A DNA stretch of 64,000 nucleotides from Penicillus capitatus (taxonomy: Eukaryota > Chlorophyta), in the NCBI GenBank assembly GCA_965649825.1, contig OZ287697.1:2170001-2234000 (forward strand), read 5' to 3'. This document shows positions 45,171 to 57,073 of the stretch, one piece after another (the stretch's first letter is position 1; every line of letters starts with the position of its first letter). The translations under genes and the position numbers were made by a program. Under the pieces are notes generated by a model. That model saw only the letters and a list, made by a program, of their open reading frames with translations. It was not told the DNA's origin and did not search any database.

Positions 45171-46039
45171 CCACTCCTAAGGATTCCCAGATTGGTAACA
45201 AATTTACCTTTCGTTGCATAAAGCATCCGTCTAGTGGTTGTTGTTCAAGGTGCGCATTTTTTCTGTTTCGCGCTAGATTGTTCTGATGAGTTGTCAAACA
45301 TTCTCGACGTTGTCGTCTCATGAGCTGAATTTAAGAGAACATGTTGGCTACACTATTAGACTCCATTTGGCAGGACATTACTATGGATCTAACCACCTGC
45401 ATATCGCACAGAGACAGGTAATGGATAGACTCTATAGAAACAGATTTCGCATTCTTGCGTCTTGAAGAGATCGATAAAGTGCATTTTAATTGACCTCTGC
45501 ACGTCATACTGCGCTCTTTCGTGAGTGTAAACCACTTGTGTGCAGAAGGGAATATGATGTAACGTCATTCCTTTCGTTGAATGCCTAAGAAACCTTGTGG
45601 TTTATTCATAACAAACAGTCGCTTGTGGTTTGTCGTTCGGAAGATATCGCAATTAATGGTGGTAGTGGTTCGAGGACGAAACCAGTTTTCAACGCTGCAC
45701 GCTGCAAGATGGAGAGTCTTTTCACCGTACAGAATAATTCGTTCGACAGGTGAACGTAAGTTCGGGCCAAGTGTCCAGATAGAAGCCACCACACAGTCCA
45801 GGGAATGTCTGGCCTCATTTTCCAATAACCTGAGTCTTTCGCAGGTGCGATGTTCTTACGCACGTTTATCGCGAGGCGCGGAGACGTAGTTACGAACACC
45901 ACCACACTATCATGACTCAACATCTTCACACAAAGTTGACAAGTTGAGATGGAACTTTATGAGGAGCCCATCGAGTTAAAACAGCGAAACAACAAGCCTG
46001 GCATACGAACGACAGACAGGCCACAAATAAACTGCAGTT
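45171..46039. other. Region without a supported gene
   Basis: Overlapping short ORFs on both strands near 45565-45929, none with motifs. Nothing supported. Confidence 0.4.
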
Positions 46040-47304
46040 TCAGGGACGCAACAATGATTGAAGATCAGCCTTGATGCTTTCGTCACAGAAGGTAGATGCG
46101 TTACATATGACATCATACGGAGTGTCGCCACCGTCGCTCTCGATAGTCTTTGATGCGCCCCTGTTAAGCAGAAGCTGTGGAGAGATGATCACCACGAGAC
46201 TCTGAATTGATCTGCGGCAAACCTTTACGGCGTCGACATATCCTGCTGATGCCGCCATGTACAGCGGAGTTCTTCCATAATTGCCCTGTTTGTTGACATC
46301 TGCACCTCCATGAAGCAAGAACTGCAGAGACGGTACATCTACCTCACTAGACTTTGAACAAACTTGCGACGTACCACGATCATCTTCACGCGTCCTAGTT
46401 CGGCGGCAGCAAAAAGCGGAGTTCTTAACGCATTGTCAGCCGCTTCGGTATCTGCACCTCCAAAGAGTAGATTCTGTGGAGGAGGTATTCTCCGAGACAC
46501 TCCAAACAGATCTGCGACAAACCTCTGCGGTTTTTACGCGTCCATGTACTGCTGCCTCATAAAGTGGCGTTCTTCCGTAAAAGTCGGGCTTGTCAACACT
46601 AGCACCTGCGTTAAGCAAGATCTTTGGAGACGCTATGTCAACAGCAGACTTTAGACAAATATGCGACACACCTTTACGACTAGTTCACTTCCATTTCTCG
46701 CTGCCTTGTAAAGCGCCGTTTCGTCTGCTCTGTCAATCGCGTCGATCTGCGCACCCCAATTAAGAAGGACCTGCGGAGATGATGATGCGACAACAGGGAT
46801 CTTAAGGGAAATGACGTGATGGTTCACCTTCGCGGTACGTGGACGACCACAGGCTGCTGCATAGTGCAGCGGAGTCCTTTTCGCGTCATCTTTTGCTTCG
46901 ACGTCCGCACCTTGTCGGAGCAGAATCTGCACAGGCGGTCATCCTCGCAAACCATTCGCACATCGGGACATACTTTCGCAGTTTCCGCCTGTCCCCTCAC
47001 TGCCGCGACATGAAGTGGCGTCGGTATCGCGTTTTCTTTGTCAAAGTCTGCGTCCCATTTATGCAAAAACTGCAGCCTCAAGCTTTATGATGTTCGGATC
47101 TTGGGATAGCGTGATCCCTACTTGATCATCCCCGTAGTTTCTTTTGGCGGCTGAGCCGTGCGAGGAAGTGTCTTCAACTCTGCTTTCCGCTAACCACTCG
47201 GCCCCTTTGTGAAGCACAACGTTTGACGGCGTAAACAAGATGTTCCATCCGAAACACTTCTGCTGCAGAGTGTCGCACGGGGGACGAGAAGAACGCAGAG
47301 CCAC
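46040..47304 (-). CDS. Ankyrin-repeat protein built of one-repeat exons
   Basis: Minus strand, ending at TGA 46040-46042. Five consecutive exons of exactly 99 nt (46828-46926, 46672-46770, 46523-46621, 46375-46473, 46223-46321) each encode one complete 33-residue ankyrin repeat in phase 0, for example ILLNAGASVDKPDFYGRTPL and FLLHGGADVNKQGNYGRTPL. They are preceded by a 96-nt exon (46974-47069) and a degenerate repeat near 47115-47220, and followed by a shorter last repeat. Introns are 47-57 nt. Four of them begin alike (GTNYGYCGCA), so exon and intron were copied together. The N-terminal exon (MALRSSRPPCDTLQQKC) is uncertain. About 330 residues, probably a protein-interaction scaffold. Confidence 0.8.
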
Positions 47305-49179
47305 GCGTACAGCACGGCATTCTTCATGTTCTTAAACACAAGAGGCAACCGACACCGCAAAGCAGATGCCTATTCGTCAGCTGTAAAACGCGAGGTCGAA
47401 ACAAGACACTGCTGATAATGGTGCATGATAGAATTTGTTTGCAGTCTGTACTGACACGCGAAATGATCAAACACCGTCAACGCCTCTCGTTCACGTCTAT
47501 TTGAGGAACATGCCTAGACAGCAAAACCCTAAACATCTGCTTTTCTCACAGCTAAGGCCAAGAAACGTCGAGCAGACAGATCGTTGTCTTTTGAGGCTGT
47601 CGAGAGGTCATCCGATATTTTAAAACAGAGACGGCCTGGGACAAAGACCACGTCATCTATATCGCCGTCAAAGTTCAATGGTTCTATTCATTTGACATAA
47701 TTATGATGGACACCATTGAGGAACGTTTACCTATTACGTTCGTGTGATCGAGAGGCGAATCCATCTTCTAACAGAGGATGGACGTTCCACGCAGTCATGC
47801 GTCTTTTCCAGTATCGCCGTTATCTTGTTCCTTGACAGTGCCATCCATTGATGACCGTGATACGAGAGATCTTCGCATTTACGGTGTTGTTACGTACAAC
47901 TGTGCAGTTCTTCGGACGGTGAAGTCAAGCACCGATCACAGTTGTTGGAGTCATTCCAAGGCACACAGATACCTTGTGAGAACACACATCAGAAGAGATT
48001 TAATCGAAGAGACTCAGTCTGCAGTGAACACGACATCGGACTGTCGATTTGACACCCTTTGGTGTAGCTGTGTCTCAAAGGCACAACTATCCAATAAGCT
48101 TCTATCCAAAAAGGGAACTTCGCACGACATTTCATTACTTTTTGGTACAGCAGCCCTTCCGGGAGTTCTGCTTAACAACGAAAGGTCACCAAATATGAAA
48201 TCACCAAGAACTGGAATCACTTGCAAGGAAAAGGACACGATTCCTTCCTTCAAGATACACATGACCAAGGAGCGGTCGGCACACAATGTAAAGCAAGAGT
48301 GTTGGTTGTAATATAATCAAATCTACAAACAGGAGCTGAGTTTTCAGAGGCCCATTCCTGGCGGCGGAGAACTACTTGGTCTGTTCATAGGCTAGGCGAC
48401 TTCTTAAAGTCGAGTTCTGGTATGTCTATAGGCGATGTTTGGTTAAACGGCTTAGGCTGATCAGTGTAAGATAGCTTCCAGAGAGTTCCTCAACTATAGA
48501 GATCTCACAAGAAGTCCTCGCGAACTGTTTAAAAGCCTGTTGTCTACCATGTAGCCATCCTTCTAGTATCCATGCAAAGATCTAGCTAAATAGAACATTC
48601 GTGTCTCGTCCTGCATCAGGATACCTGTTTGTTTGCAGTTGCCGAGGTGGAATTTTGCGTAAGGATGCTGACGAGTATGATAATAACTTTGATGAAAGAG
48701 TATTTATAAGTGATCTTACTCTGCCAACGAGAGACGATTGGAAATGGACTGTCAGTAAAACAGCTCTTCCTGTGAGTAGCACCGCTGTAAGAAGAAGTCG
48801 CACAAGTTGCTTTTGGCTACCGGCCACGTCTGCATTCCGTTCAGAATTCAGCTGCCGTTATGTCGAGAGTTCGGAAGATCTTAGTCACTCGCGACATGAA
48901 GATATTCTGTGACTCGCAGGGCAACCATCGATGTAAACTGTGTTCCTTAATGAAAAGTATAGCTAATTCCGATCGGAAGTCAAGAAAACAACACAGACAA
49001 TGGGTCTCACGATTTCGAAGATTCGTCTTATCGAAGGGCCCAAAAAATCTCCTACACGTAATTTTCGGCTGTCAAAAGTGTCAAGTGCGGCAGGAGATTT
49101 TCTGCTTAATCATCAAGGATCTCAGCTGATGCAATGTGCTTGCACATGACTGCAGGCAGCGTGCATATCGCCGTTGGCA
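47305..49179. other. Gene-poor region
   Basis: The longest ORF is 47778-48311 (plus, 177 codons, polar, no motif). 48601-48912 (plus) is another, with DERVFISDLTLPTRDDWKW. Neither has a splice partner or family similarity that I can see. No transposase, reverse transcriptase or terminal repeats were noticed. Confidence 0.35.
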
Positions 49180-50343
49180 TCACGCTGGGAAGCTTCTTCC
49201 CAGTTCTTTGTTGATGGCCTCTCGCATCTCGGTGTAACTGTCATAGCCAGTGACCGGCTTAAGCATTGTGTTCCACACTTGATCCATCATTTGGTGTGCT
49301 TCTGCCGAGAACACTTCCCTTGACTCGTTCGGTTTTCCTTTCCTGACCTTCCCGGGATTCTTGCTCTTGTCCAGACCAGCATCTCTCTTCAGTCCAGCAG
49401 CCTCGTTTCTGGCGAGCTTGAACAGGTGCGAGTCAAACTTAGAGTCGTGCTTCTTCATGAAGTCAAAACTCGCCTAAGAATCGCAGACCAAATCATTCCA
49501 GGTGCGTAATTCTATACATCCAAACCTGTCGCTCAACCAGATCAAGCAGATCAGGGTCTCCGACACCCAAATTGGTGAAATCTGACAAAAGCTTGATGCA
49601 TTTCTTGAGATCTGCTTTCAGGTCTTCGTAGTGCAGCCACAAAACATTCTCGTCCTTTCTGTGAGGATACCACCCGGCTAGAAGAAAGGCGCCCTCAGAA
49701 TGGATTGACTTGCGAGAACATCCTTGCCTAAGTGTCGCATTTGATCGGCGTTGAAATCAAGGATATCTGATTTCGGGTTGTCGTATACAAAGAACCATTC
49801 GATAAACTCGTTCAGCGTAAGATCTTCTGGCTCAAAGACCCAATGCATGAAGTAGTGATAAAAGGACAGCGCGGCGTCCTTGGGGTTCCTGTCACAATGG
49901 CCTTCGGTGAGTTAGTTTATTACGTGCCGCTTTTCGAACCTGGTCACCACGACGCATTTCTCGGCAGATGGACAGTGCTCTGCCGCTGCATGCGTCTTGT
50001 AAATGCGCGGTTCGAATGAACGTGCGTTACAGTCGCCGGCACCACCCAATGCGGAAAATTCCAGGAAAGGAATCGCTTCATTAATATCGTCGTAGTCCAT
50101 ACTGCCACCCGTCCGCAGTCCATGGAGAATCTGGCAGCTATGCGTCGATTCATCTCGAGAAATCTGGCGACTCTACCTGTTGAACCCACGTTGTTCCGGA
50201 TTTGGAGCCGACGGCGAGAAGAATATCTCCATCTCGGAGTTTGACATCTAGTCCTTGGCGCACTTTATCAGTAGGAACGAGTTTCTTTATCCGCGCAAAA
50301 ATCTCATCGACTTTCGACGGTACGCTGAACGCCTCGTCCATCT
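49180..50343 (-). CDS. Cytosolic-type sulfotransferase (SULT-like)
   Basis: Transfers sulfate from PAPS to an unidentified acceptor. From the ATG at 50343: DGDILLAVGSKSGTTWVQQ (5'-phosphosulfate-binding loop, KSGTTW), intron, ILHGLRTGGSMDYDDI, RIYKTHAAAEHCPS, VVVTRNPKDAALSFYHYF (3'-phosphate-binding Arg and Ser), then after a 50-nt GC-AG intron (49678-49727) AGWYPHRKDENVLWLHYEDL, and the C-terminal half (GYDSYTEMREAINKELG). The short R-K-G-K segment at the C-terminal side matches the PAPS-binding R-K-G region (VRKGKPNE). No signal peptide. Without the GC-AG intron it would look frameshifted. Confidence 0.85.
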
Positions 50344-50694
50344 TTTTTGCGAAGAATAAAGATGATGATGATAGATTGTCTTTGACGCAGTGTCCTGTTT
50401 GTACGAGTCGCAACCGCAGCACGCTCTCCGTCAGTCGTTTTCTTTTCTCTCGATGACTGATGCTCGCACATCTGATCGATATCACTAGATGCCTGCCTCA
50501 TCGTTGCGTATGCGATTGACCCCAGATAGAAGAAGCCTCTGAACAATCTCCGTTATTCAGAAGAGCCTTCCTATGGTAGATACCGCATGAATCTATTTTA
50601 GTTTGTAGACAGACGTCCGCATCCGTTGCATTTAAAATGGTGCTGTTCGATTAGCATAAATGCTTGCATCGACTCCGCTGCGCTTCTTCTCCAG
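50344..50694. other. Divergent intergenic region
   Basis: Between the sulfotransferase start (minus) and the phosphoesterase start (plus). Contains a (GAT)n run near 50361 and a minus ORF 50304-50546 without motif. Confidence 0.5.
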
Positions 50695-51990
50695 ATGGCC
50701 CTTCTGGACGCAGACAACTCGACGGAAGCGAGCGTCCTGTGGCGTGGGCACTACGGATCACGCGCACCATCTCACTGTAACCACCCTTTGCTGACAGCGC
50801 TTGTTTTCCAGGGTCTAACGCAGAAACAGGGGGGAACACGTTTCGATGTCTACGCCATCAGCGATCTGCACACGGATCATAAGGAGAATTTAAACTGGAT
50901 TCGGTGTTTGTCGACTGAACACTACCGAAATGACGCATTGATAGTGGCAGGAGACATCTCTGACTGTCCGAACAGACTAAGGTCTTTGAACACTATGCCG
51001 ACAACTGGGCAACTAACTCTGTTGACTTAGCAGAACCACGTTCGAGCTGCTGTTGGAGAGATTTCAGAAAGTGGCCTTCGTTCCCGGCAATCATGAACTA
51101 TGGGTGGGCGCCTATCTCTATCGACCCTTCCCCTCCACCTTTCGATTTCATTCTTCAGGTCTTCGACCATCACGCTCATCCCCAGGGAACGGATTCGGCC
51201 AAGAAGCTAGATCTGGTGTTGGATCTCTGTAGAGATCTGGGTGTTATCGTGGAGCCTACGAGAATCGGAGATCTGTGGTTTGTTCCAGTGCTTTCCTGGC
51301 ATCATCAGGTGTGTTAGGCAAATGGTCGACCATCTCCTCCACTCTGCATGTTTGCATCTCTCTCAGAGCTTTGATGTCGAGCCAGACGCCCCAGATACGA
51401 AACAGGATTTTCAAGACTCTGTGTCGGACTATCGATACTGCAAATGGTTTAGTCTTGGGGCTGAGGAGCAGAAGGTGGGCAGTGATGCTCTGGCTTGGTA
51501 CTTTGATCAGCTGAATGCCGCGATGGATGACATTGATTCCGAAGTCTGCGATGTCATCTCCTTCTCGCACTTTGCCCCAACTCATGAACTCATCCCTGAG
51601 AAACGATACCTCAAAGTGCCATTTCTGGTGAGAATGCATATAGCAAGGGTCGTCGGAAAGAAATATACCTATGAGGCCGTAGGCCAAAATTGCGGGATCT
51701 GTATTCTTGCGCGAACGGCTGAAGACCCTCAGGCCTCACATCCACGTTTTCGGCCACACCCACATTGCTTGGGATGCCACACTCGACGGTGCGCAGTGCC
51801 AATGCTTCGGCAATGATGACATTCTGTGTGCAGATGTGCGTTATGTACAGTGTCCTTTGGCGAATCCGCGAGAGAGGAGGTCACGTCCGTCGAGCTTAGC
51901 TGTTGCCTCAACACCTTCAGATCCAAGAATACATACACATTGTTGGCCAGCATCATGGAACCAACAACTGGCGAATTGGCTTCCTGCTAA
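50695..51990 (+). CDS. Calcineurin-like metallophosphoesterase
   Basis: Introns of 41-80 nt join the five metal-site motifs: VYAISDLHTDHKENLNW (D-x-H), LIVAGDISD (G-D-x2-D), VAFVPGNHELWV (G-N-H-E), DVISFSHFAPTH and HIHVFGHTHIAWDATLDG (G-H-x-H). Downstream come VRYVQCPLANPRERR and a short tail. The family uses a two-metal centre to hydrolyse phosphoesters. Plant and algal members of this subtype are little characterised and the substrate is unknown. The 5' end is uncertain (Met 50695 used). The 3' end is at TAA 51988-51990 if a 41-nt intron near 51881-51921 is spliced, otherwise the frame runs to 52240. Confidence 0.8.
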
Positions 51991-52806
51991 GATCTACACT
52001 TACTCTTCTGACATCTCGATGCTCAAACCAATGCAAAAAGAAGAGGTCACACCAAAGCAGCAAGAACAAAGAAGCGATACTCACCCAGTGTTGCAGAACC
52101 CAGCCAGAAGCGCTGATGGTCCAGGAGTGATGGAGACAGCATGGGATCGCAGAGAACAACGAACTTTGCACGCTGGAGTAATGCATCCGTGTTACACAAA
52201 ATGGAGCGAGTACTACAAGAGAACGAAACGCCGCGTTTAACGTGGGCTTGACAGTGGCCTGTCAAACATGAAGAGACCTCGTCAAGCAACCGCGCCTCGA
52301 CGCTCAAGTTCCACAGTCGGAGTTGACCGTCGCGTCACGCGCTCGAAAGTGTGACTGTTCGGATTGGAAGCAACAGGGACCAGTGTCTACGGATCCTGCG
52401 GATCCTGCGCGGCAAGTAGAGGTGATTGCGTGGCCGCTGTCTTTTCAGCGACGTGACCTGCCTTACTGACGCATCCAGTCACAGAAATAGGGGGTCCACT
52501 TGTTGTAGTGGACCTTGAGCGTCTCATGGCATCATGGGGACAAGTAAGGGGTCTCGGTGGTAAGAGGGCCCTTCGAGGACGACCGTTTTCCACGCCTCCG
52601 TCTGTCTGCACGTAGAAACGACCCTTCGACGTTTTTCGCCGAGATCTTCTTTGTTTTCACCGTCGTGTACATAATGGACGCTTGCGTGGCACCAGCTGTT
52701 ACGATCGTGCTACCTTCCGTCAAGAATGACAGTGGGTTTTACGGCGCTTTCGCATAGCTGCTTGCCGTAGTCGTAATTTCGCGCTGATTTCCTCGTCGTA
52801 GGCATC
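51991..52806. other. Region without a supported gene
   Basis: Contains the alternative 3' extension of the phosphoesterase frame (to 52240) and short ORFs near 52557-52757. The segment just before 52807 is the promoter or leader of the kinase gene. Confidence 0.4.
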
Positions 52807-54485
52807 ATGTTTCGCATGCGACGCTCAAAGTCACGCACGTCGCTGCTCGCGGACCTCATTGTCTGTACTTCTGTCATCTCATGTTTGGCACAAACGCGTG
52901 GGTTTAGGCGCCCGATGATGTCTCCGAAAACACCGCGAACACCGCCGACAACGACGATTTCCCAGGTATACCTGTAAGAATGGACTTAACCAATGACTGT
53001 GCTCTAGGCATCATCATGCCGCTAAACTGGAAAGAGGACGACCCAAAGACCAGGCTACAGGAGTTGTTAGGCGATTTCTTTATTGATGCGGAGGACCTGG
53101 AAATGAAAGAGCTTCTAGGCGAAGGTCGACCATTGGAAGAGCCTTCACTGATGGGAAGAAGGAATTCTGTCTAGGAGGATTTGCTGTGGTGCATCGGTGC
53201 CTTTACTACGATCCGACCAAGAACGAACGGATCTCTGTGGCCATGAAGGAACTGAAACCAGATTTAATCCGAAGTGTTGAAGACTTGAGGGAATTTGTCA
53301 TGGAAGCTAGTATCCAGAGAAAACTACAACATAGGTGTGACATCCCTCTCTTTCAAGCCGGCCTCTATGTGTGACGTTTCCAGCAATATTGTGAAGATTC
53401 TGGGGATTGGTGCACGAGACTATAGCTCGATGGATTCCGTGCGTCGATCCATGTTCATTCTTCAGGAGTATGTTCCGGGGAAGAGCCTGAAGGACATGGT
53501 CATACGACAGATGTGCAAGCGCAGTGCACAAGTCTATAGTATGAAGTGTGCTGTTGGCTGGCTTCTGGATATTGCATGTGCACTGCATTACCTTCATGAA
53601 GTGTGTCGTCCCATGATCGTCCATCGAGACTTGAAGCTCGACAACATCCTACTCAGTCACCATGGAAAGTCAGCGAAGCTCTGCGACTTTGGTCTGCACA
53701 AACGCATTCGAACACAAGGAATCTCTCCAGTCGATGTCGACATGCCGGATGAATCTTACTACGGAGGCATGCTCTATCAGTCTCTTATGGAACGGGTGCA
53801 AGAGGAAACATCGTCATCGCAAGGTATGTCTATCTCAGTACGACGCATTTGGATGGATCTCATGAGTGGATGGGTGGTGTTCATAGACTCCGGTGATCAG
53901 AATTTGTCAGACAAAGAAGCAGGCATTCTTCGTGATCTCACTCTGTCGACGCAGTTGAGTCTGGGCACAGATGTCTTACGTATCTCTCAGTCGCTCAAAG
54001 GAATGTCATCCATCGATCAGGATGACGTCGCGGAAATGATGGCGTATTCTGAGCGACCAGCTCGTGACAAGACGGTTGGCTTCACGGGCAAAGTCGGATC
54101 GATTGTTTATATGGCACCAGAAGTGTTCCTCAATAAACCCTACAACGAAAAGGTGGACGTCTTCAGCTTCGCAGTCATGATGTACGAGATACTCACACAA
54201 ACAAACATTATGGTGAAGTATGGATTGATGGGCGAGCGTGGCGCGTTGAGTGGATATGCAGAGAAGGTTGCCAGTGGCTTTCGAGAAGAGATCCCTCGTC
54301 ATTGGCCACAGTACGTCAAGATGCTGATCTCGGAATGTTGGGATGAAAATCCTCGAAACCGACCGACGTTCAAAGACATCATTCATCGTCTGACATTCAT
54401 TCGCAATTCTGGAATCGCGGAGAAGATGGAAAGACCATTAATCAGCATGAATTTCAGTGTATGCAGTTGCTGTTGCATTCAGTAA
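52807..54485 (+). CDS. TKL-like protein kinase with activation-loop insertion and CaaX-like end
   Basis: Six exons (52807-52860, 52908-52965, 53008-53124, 53175-53334, 53384-53823, 53887-54485; introns 42-63 nt) give 475 residues. Motifs are complete: Gly loop GEGGFAVVH, VAMK, alpha-C Glu (FVMEASIQRKLQH), HRDLKLDNILL, CDFGLHKR, GSIVYMAPEV, DVFSFAVMMYEIL and NPRNRPTFKDIIHRL, so it should be active. Between DFG and APE there are about 125 residues instead of the usual 20-35. The protein ends Phe-Ser-Val-Cys-Ser-Cys-Cys-Cys-Ile-Gln, a fair CaaX box with adjacent Cys, suggesting prenylation and palmitoylation. Its architecture resembles the pseudokinase at 28.6 kb. Confidence 0.85.
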
Positions 54486-55516
54486 TAGCGTGCACAACGA
54501 CGCTGATGTGGTTCGTGATATCTCGATCTGGGCATAAGGAAACGAATCCTGTGTAAACCGTGTACTGACAGTTCGGACCATCAGCTCAACAATCACTATC
54601 CTTTGTCTCGCCTATGTTTATTACATAAAGCGTGGTTTTGAGAGACGTGGGTAACGTGGAACATTACAGTACATCGGTTTTGGGTGGCAATCTGTTTTTT
54701 CGTCCTTGTTTTGTCTTCGTCCAAAACGGCTCGTTATGTCTGAAAGAGACAGGATCGATATGTGGTGTAGTGTCATTTGATCATCATCTATCGACCGACT
54801 GATCGATCGATCGCTGTCTCTATTTCATTTCTACGCCAAGCAACATTCTTTCGATGAAGGGAGGCAGGCGTGTTACGACTAGACTCCATTTGTCATGCAT
54901 AGATAGCAGTTGCGTCACAGTGTCGAGAACCTAAGCATAATAAGGCTGTTCTTGACCATTTGTAACGCTCCTGTGTGTCATGGTGAGTAAGTAGTATTGG
55001 TACTCATCTTCGTTCCTTCTATAACAGAGACCATTCTCTCTGGCCGTTTCGTCAGTATTACATAACAAAAAGGTGATGGCGACGGGTAAAGACGTTGAGT
55101 TTATCAGATCTCGCTCTGCTCGAGATATCTGAATAGTAGTGAGTCGTGCACATGTGTAAGCCGCAGAACAAAGAGTTAGATGTCCCAATGCATCACGCAG
55201 GGGTGGCGGGTCTGTCCTAGAGAATAACAGATGATGGTCACACATCCATTCGACGACATCGAGAGAACAAGATGCCATCTTTGCATCCGGATTGCATCGC
55301 CAAGTGTCGACAGACGTTTAACAGCTGTATCGCTTCGAATCCCGAAGAGGGTGCCCAAATCAGTTTACACGGTGCAACATAACATCTCCACAGATCGCTT
55401 TTGGCCATTTCTATCGCACTGTCGAAGGCATCCTCGACCCATCTAAAGAAGAATTGATCTCCAAGAATGCTAAGGGCCGGGTTCGACGTCAGAAACTCAA
55501 CGAAATAGTGTTGGGA
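54486..55516. other. Region with a possible spliced minus-strand gene
   Basis: On the minus strand, fragments such as FFFRWVEDAFDSAIEMAKSD, KMASCSLDVVEWMCDHHLLF and SAAYTCARLTTIQISRAERD (about 55450 down to 54940) can be strung together with ~50-nt introns and read like alpha-helical repeats. I could not make all phases fit, so I do not call a CDS. The remaining DNA (54486-54930) shows nothing. Confidence 0.35.
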
Positions 55517-57073
55517 TCATTTCAGTAGATGCCCCACAGCATCCAAGGGATCGACAAGTGTGTCAAGGGATGTCATTGTCTGTTTGTGTTTCTCAATCTC
55601 TGTCATCCATTTCTGACAGATGTGTGCTGCATACTGCGCAATGTCTGGCGTCGGATAGTAACGAAGAGAAGAGAGGATCTTAGCAATGCCTGTCTTCTGA
55701 ATAAGATCAACAGAGACGAACATTGTCCCGATCTCCCGAAGGGCTTCGAGGCACAGGCCATAGAAATTTCTTTTCAGATACAGGAATCCTGTCTCTGAGT
55801 TAGAGATCTTCTCATTCGCCTCTGTCTCCTGTGCAAACCCATACCCATTCTGCACGCCCTCTATGAAGGCGGATGGGAAATCGAACATGTGTAGTATGTG
55901 AGAAAACGATGCCCTGTTCCCACTGACGTTTCATCTCCTGAATAATCTTTACCCAATGAAGGGTCGAATCCACTTCGCATTCCGTTCCCTTGGAGAAACA
56001 GAAGTTGATGGCTTCGAGCATCAGCTTCTCTTTAGCACGTGCCGTCTCTTGTGCCTTCACGAGCTCGGGATGTACCACGGGCATCTTGGACCGAATCGGG
56101 GATCTGAAAGATACGATTCCTTTCTTGGACCTACTGATGATAATCGCTCAAAGCAAAAATTAAAGAAATCGGGCACACGAAAAGAAAAGAGAGACGCATC
56201 TATCCCCGCGCAAGCGATCGTACTTTCGAGAGGGTGATCCGACGGAACCCACATCCAACACCACAGGTCGTCTCTTTGGCCGAGAACGCCGTTGTCTCTC
56301 CCGTTGTTTCTCTCGCGACAATCCATCCTCATGCACAATCCAATTCTCCAACCAATGATACACGCCTGCTTTGTTCTTGCACTCTAGGGGAGACACCGAA
56401 GAGAAAGGCTCCACCTACACCATCCTTCCTCAATCTCACACTTTTGCCAAAAGAATGAGTGATCTGCACAGAGCGATAGACATAGTGGCCATCTCTGGCA
56501 TGGTTCTCCTCGCCGATGACGGCGCGATGCTGGACGCCATGATTGTCCGTGAGATACCATTCGGTACATCGTCTGCCGTCCGGAAAGGTGGAATACCGTT
56601 GACTGTCATACACAGACACAACCATCGCATCATTTGCGCACATGTATCATGACAGCTGCGATTCCTACTCTTCACCCACAAAGTAGACACCCTCTGGATG
56701 TTCAGTTGTCTTGAGTAGCATGCGTTCTGGACCTGCCGCCGTCTTACGAAACTGCACCGAAGATTCGTGAATAATCTTCTCAAGCCTATCTCATGATGCT
56801 ATCCATCTATGAAAGCGCATGTGTTTGCTGCGCGCACCACATGATGACATCTTTGCGCGAATGCGAATCTAAGATGCCATATTGGTTGAAGCCACGCGAA
56901 TTCTTGTAGCAGTAATGGGCGTCTCCCTGGTCCTCAGCGGTGGCAGCCAGCACCGACTCGCCGCTCGCCGTTTGGAGATAGAACTTTAAGAAAAAACGTT
57001 CCCCGGCGTGTTTTGAGGGAACTTTCTTCTCCGTAAACGATACGTATTCGGTGTCGTAAACGGGGGAAGTCAT
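55517..57073 (-). CDS. TFIIS N-terminal-domain protein with two upstream repeated modules
   Basis: Minus strand from the ATG at 57073 (MTSPVYDTEYVSFTEKK). Exons joined by introns of about 55-90 nt give a module FFLKFYLQTASGESVLAATA...HYCYKNSRGF, a linker, and a second similar module TEWYLTDNHGVQHRAVIGEE...GHYVYRS. Then follow CKNKAGVYHWLENWI, a basic stretch (KQRERQRRSRPKRRP) and, at the C-terminus, LCLEALREIGTMFVSVDLIQ-KTGIAKILSSLRYYPTPDIA-QYAAHICQKWM, which fits the TFIIS-N/LW bundle of TFIIS, MED26 and IWS1. This suggests a role in transcription elongation. The two N-terminal modules are not identified. The junction near 55870-55925 is unresolved. Confidence 0.6.

Noticed and set aside
47305-49179. 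Decayed transposable element
   Set aside because: No transposase, reverse transcriptase, integrase or terminal-repeat signal could be seen; only short ORFs.
49678-49727. Sulfotransferase as a frameshifted pseudogene
   Set aside because: A 50-nt GC-AG intron restores the frame and the remaining motifs are intact.
50000-50030. tRNA T-loop-like GGTTCGAAT
   Set aside because: It lies in sulfotransferase coding sequence and no acceptor or anticodon stem could be folded around it.
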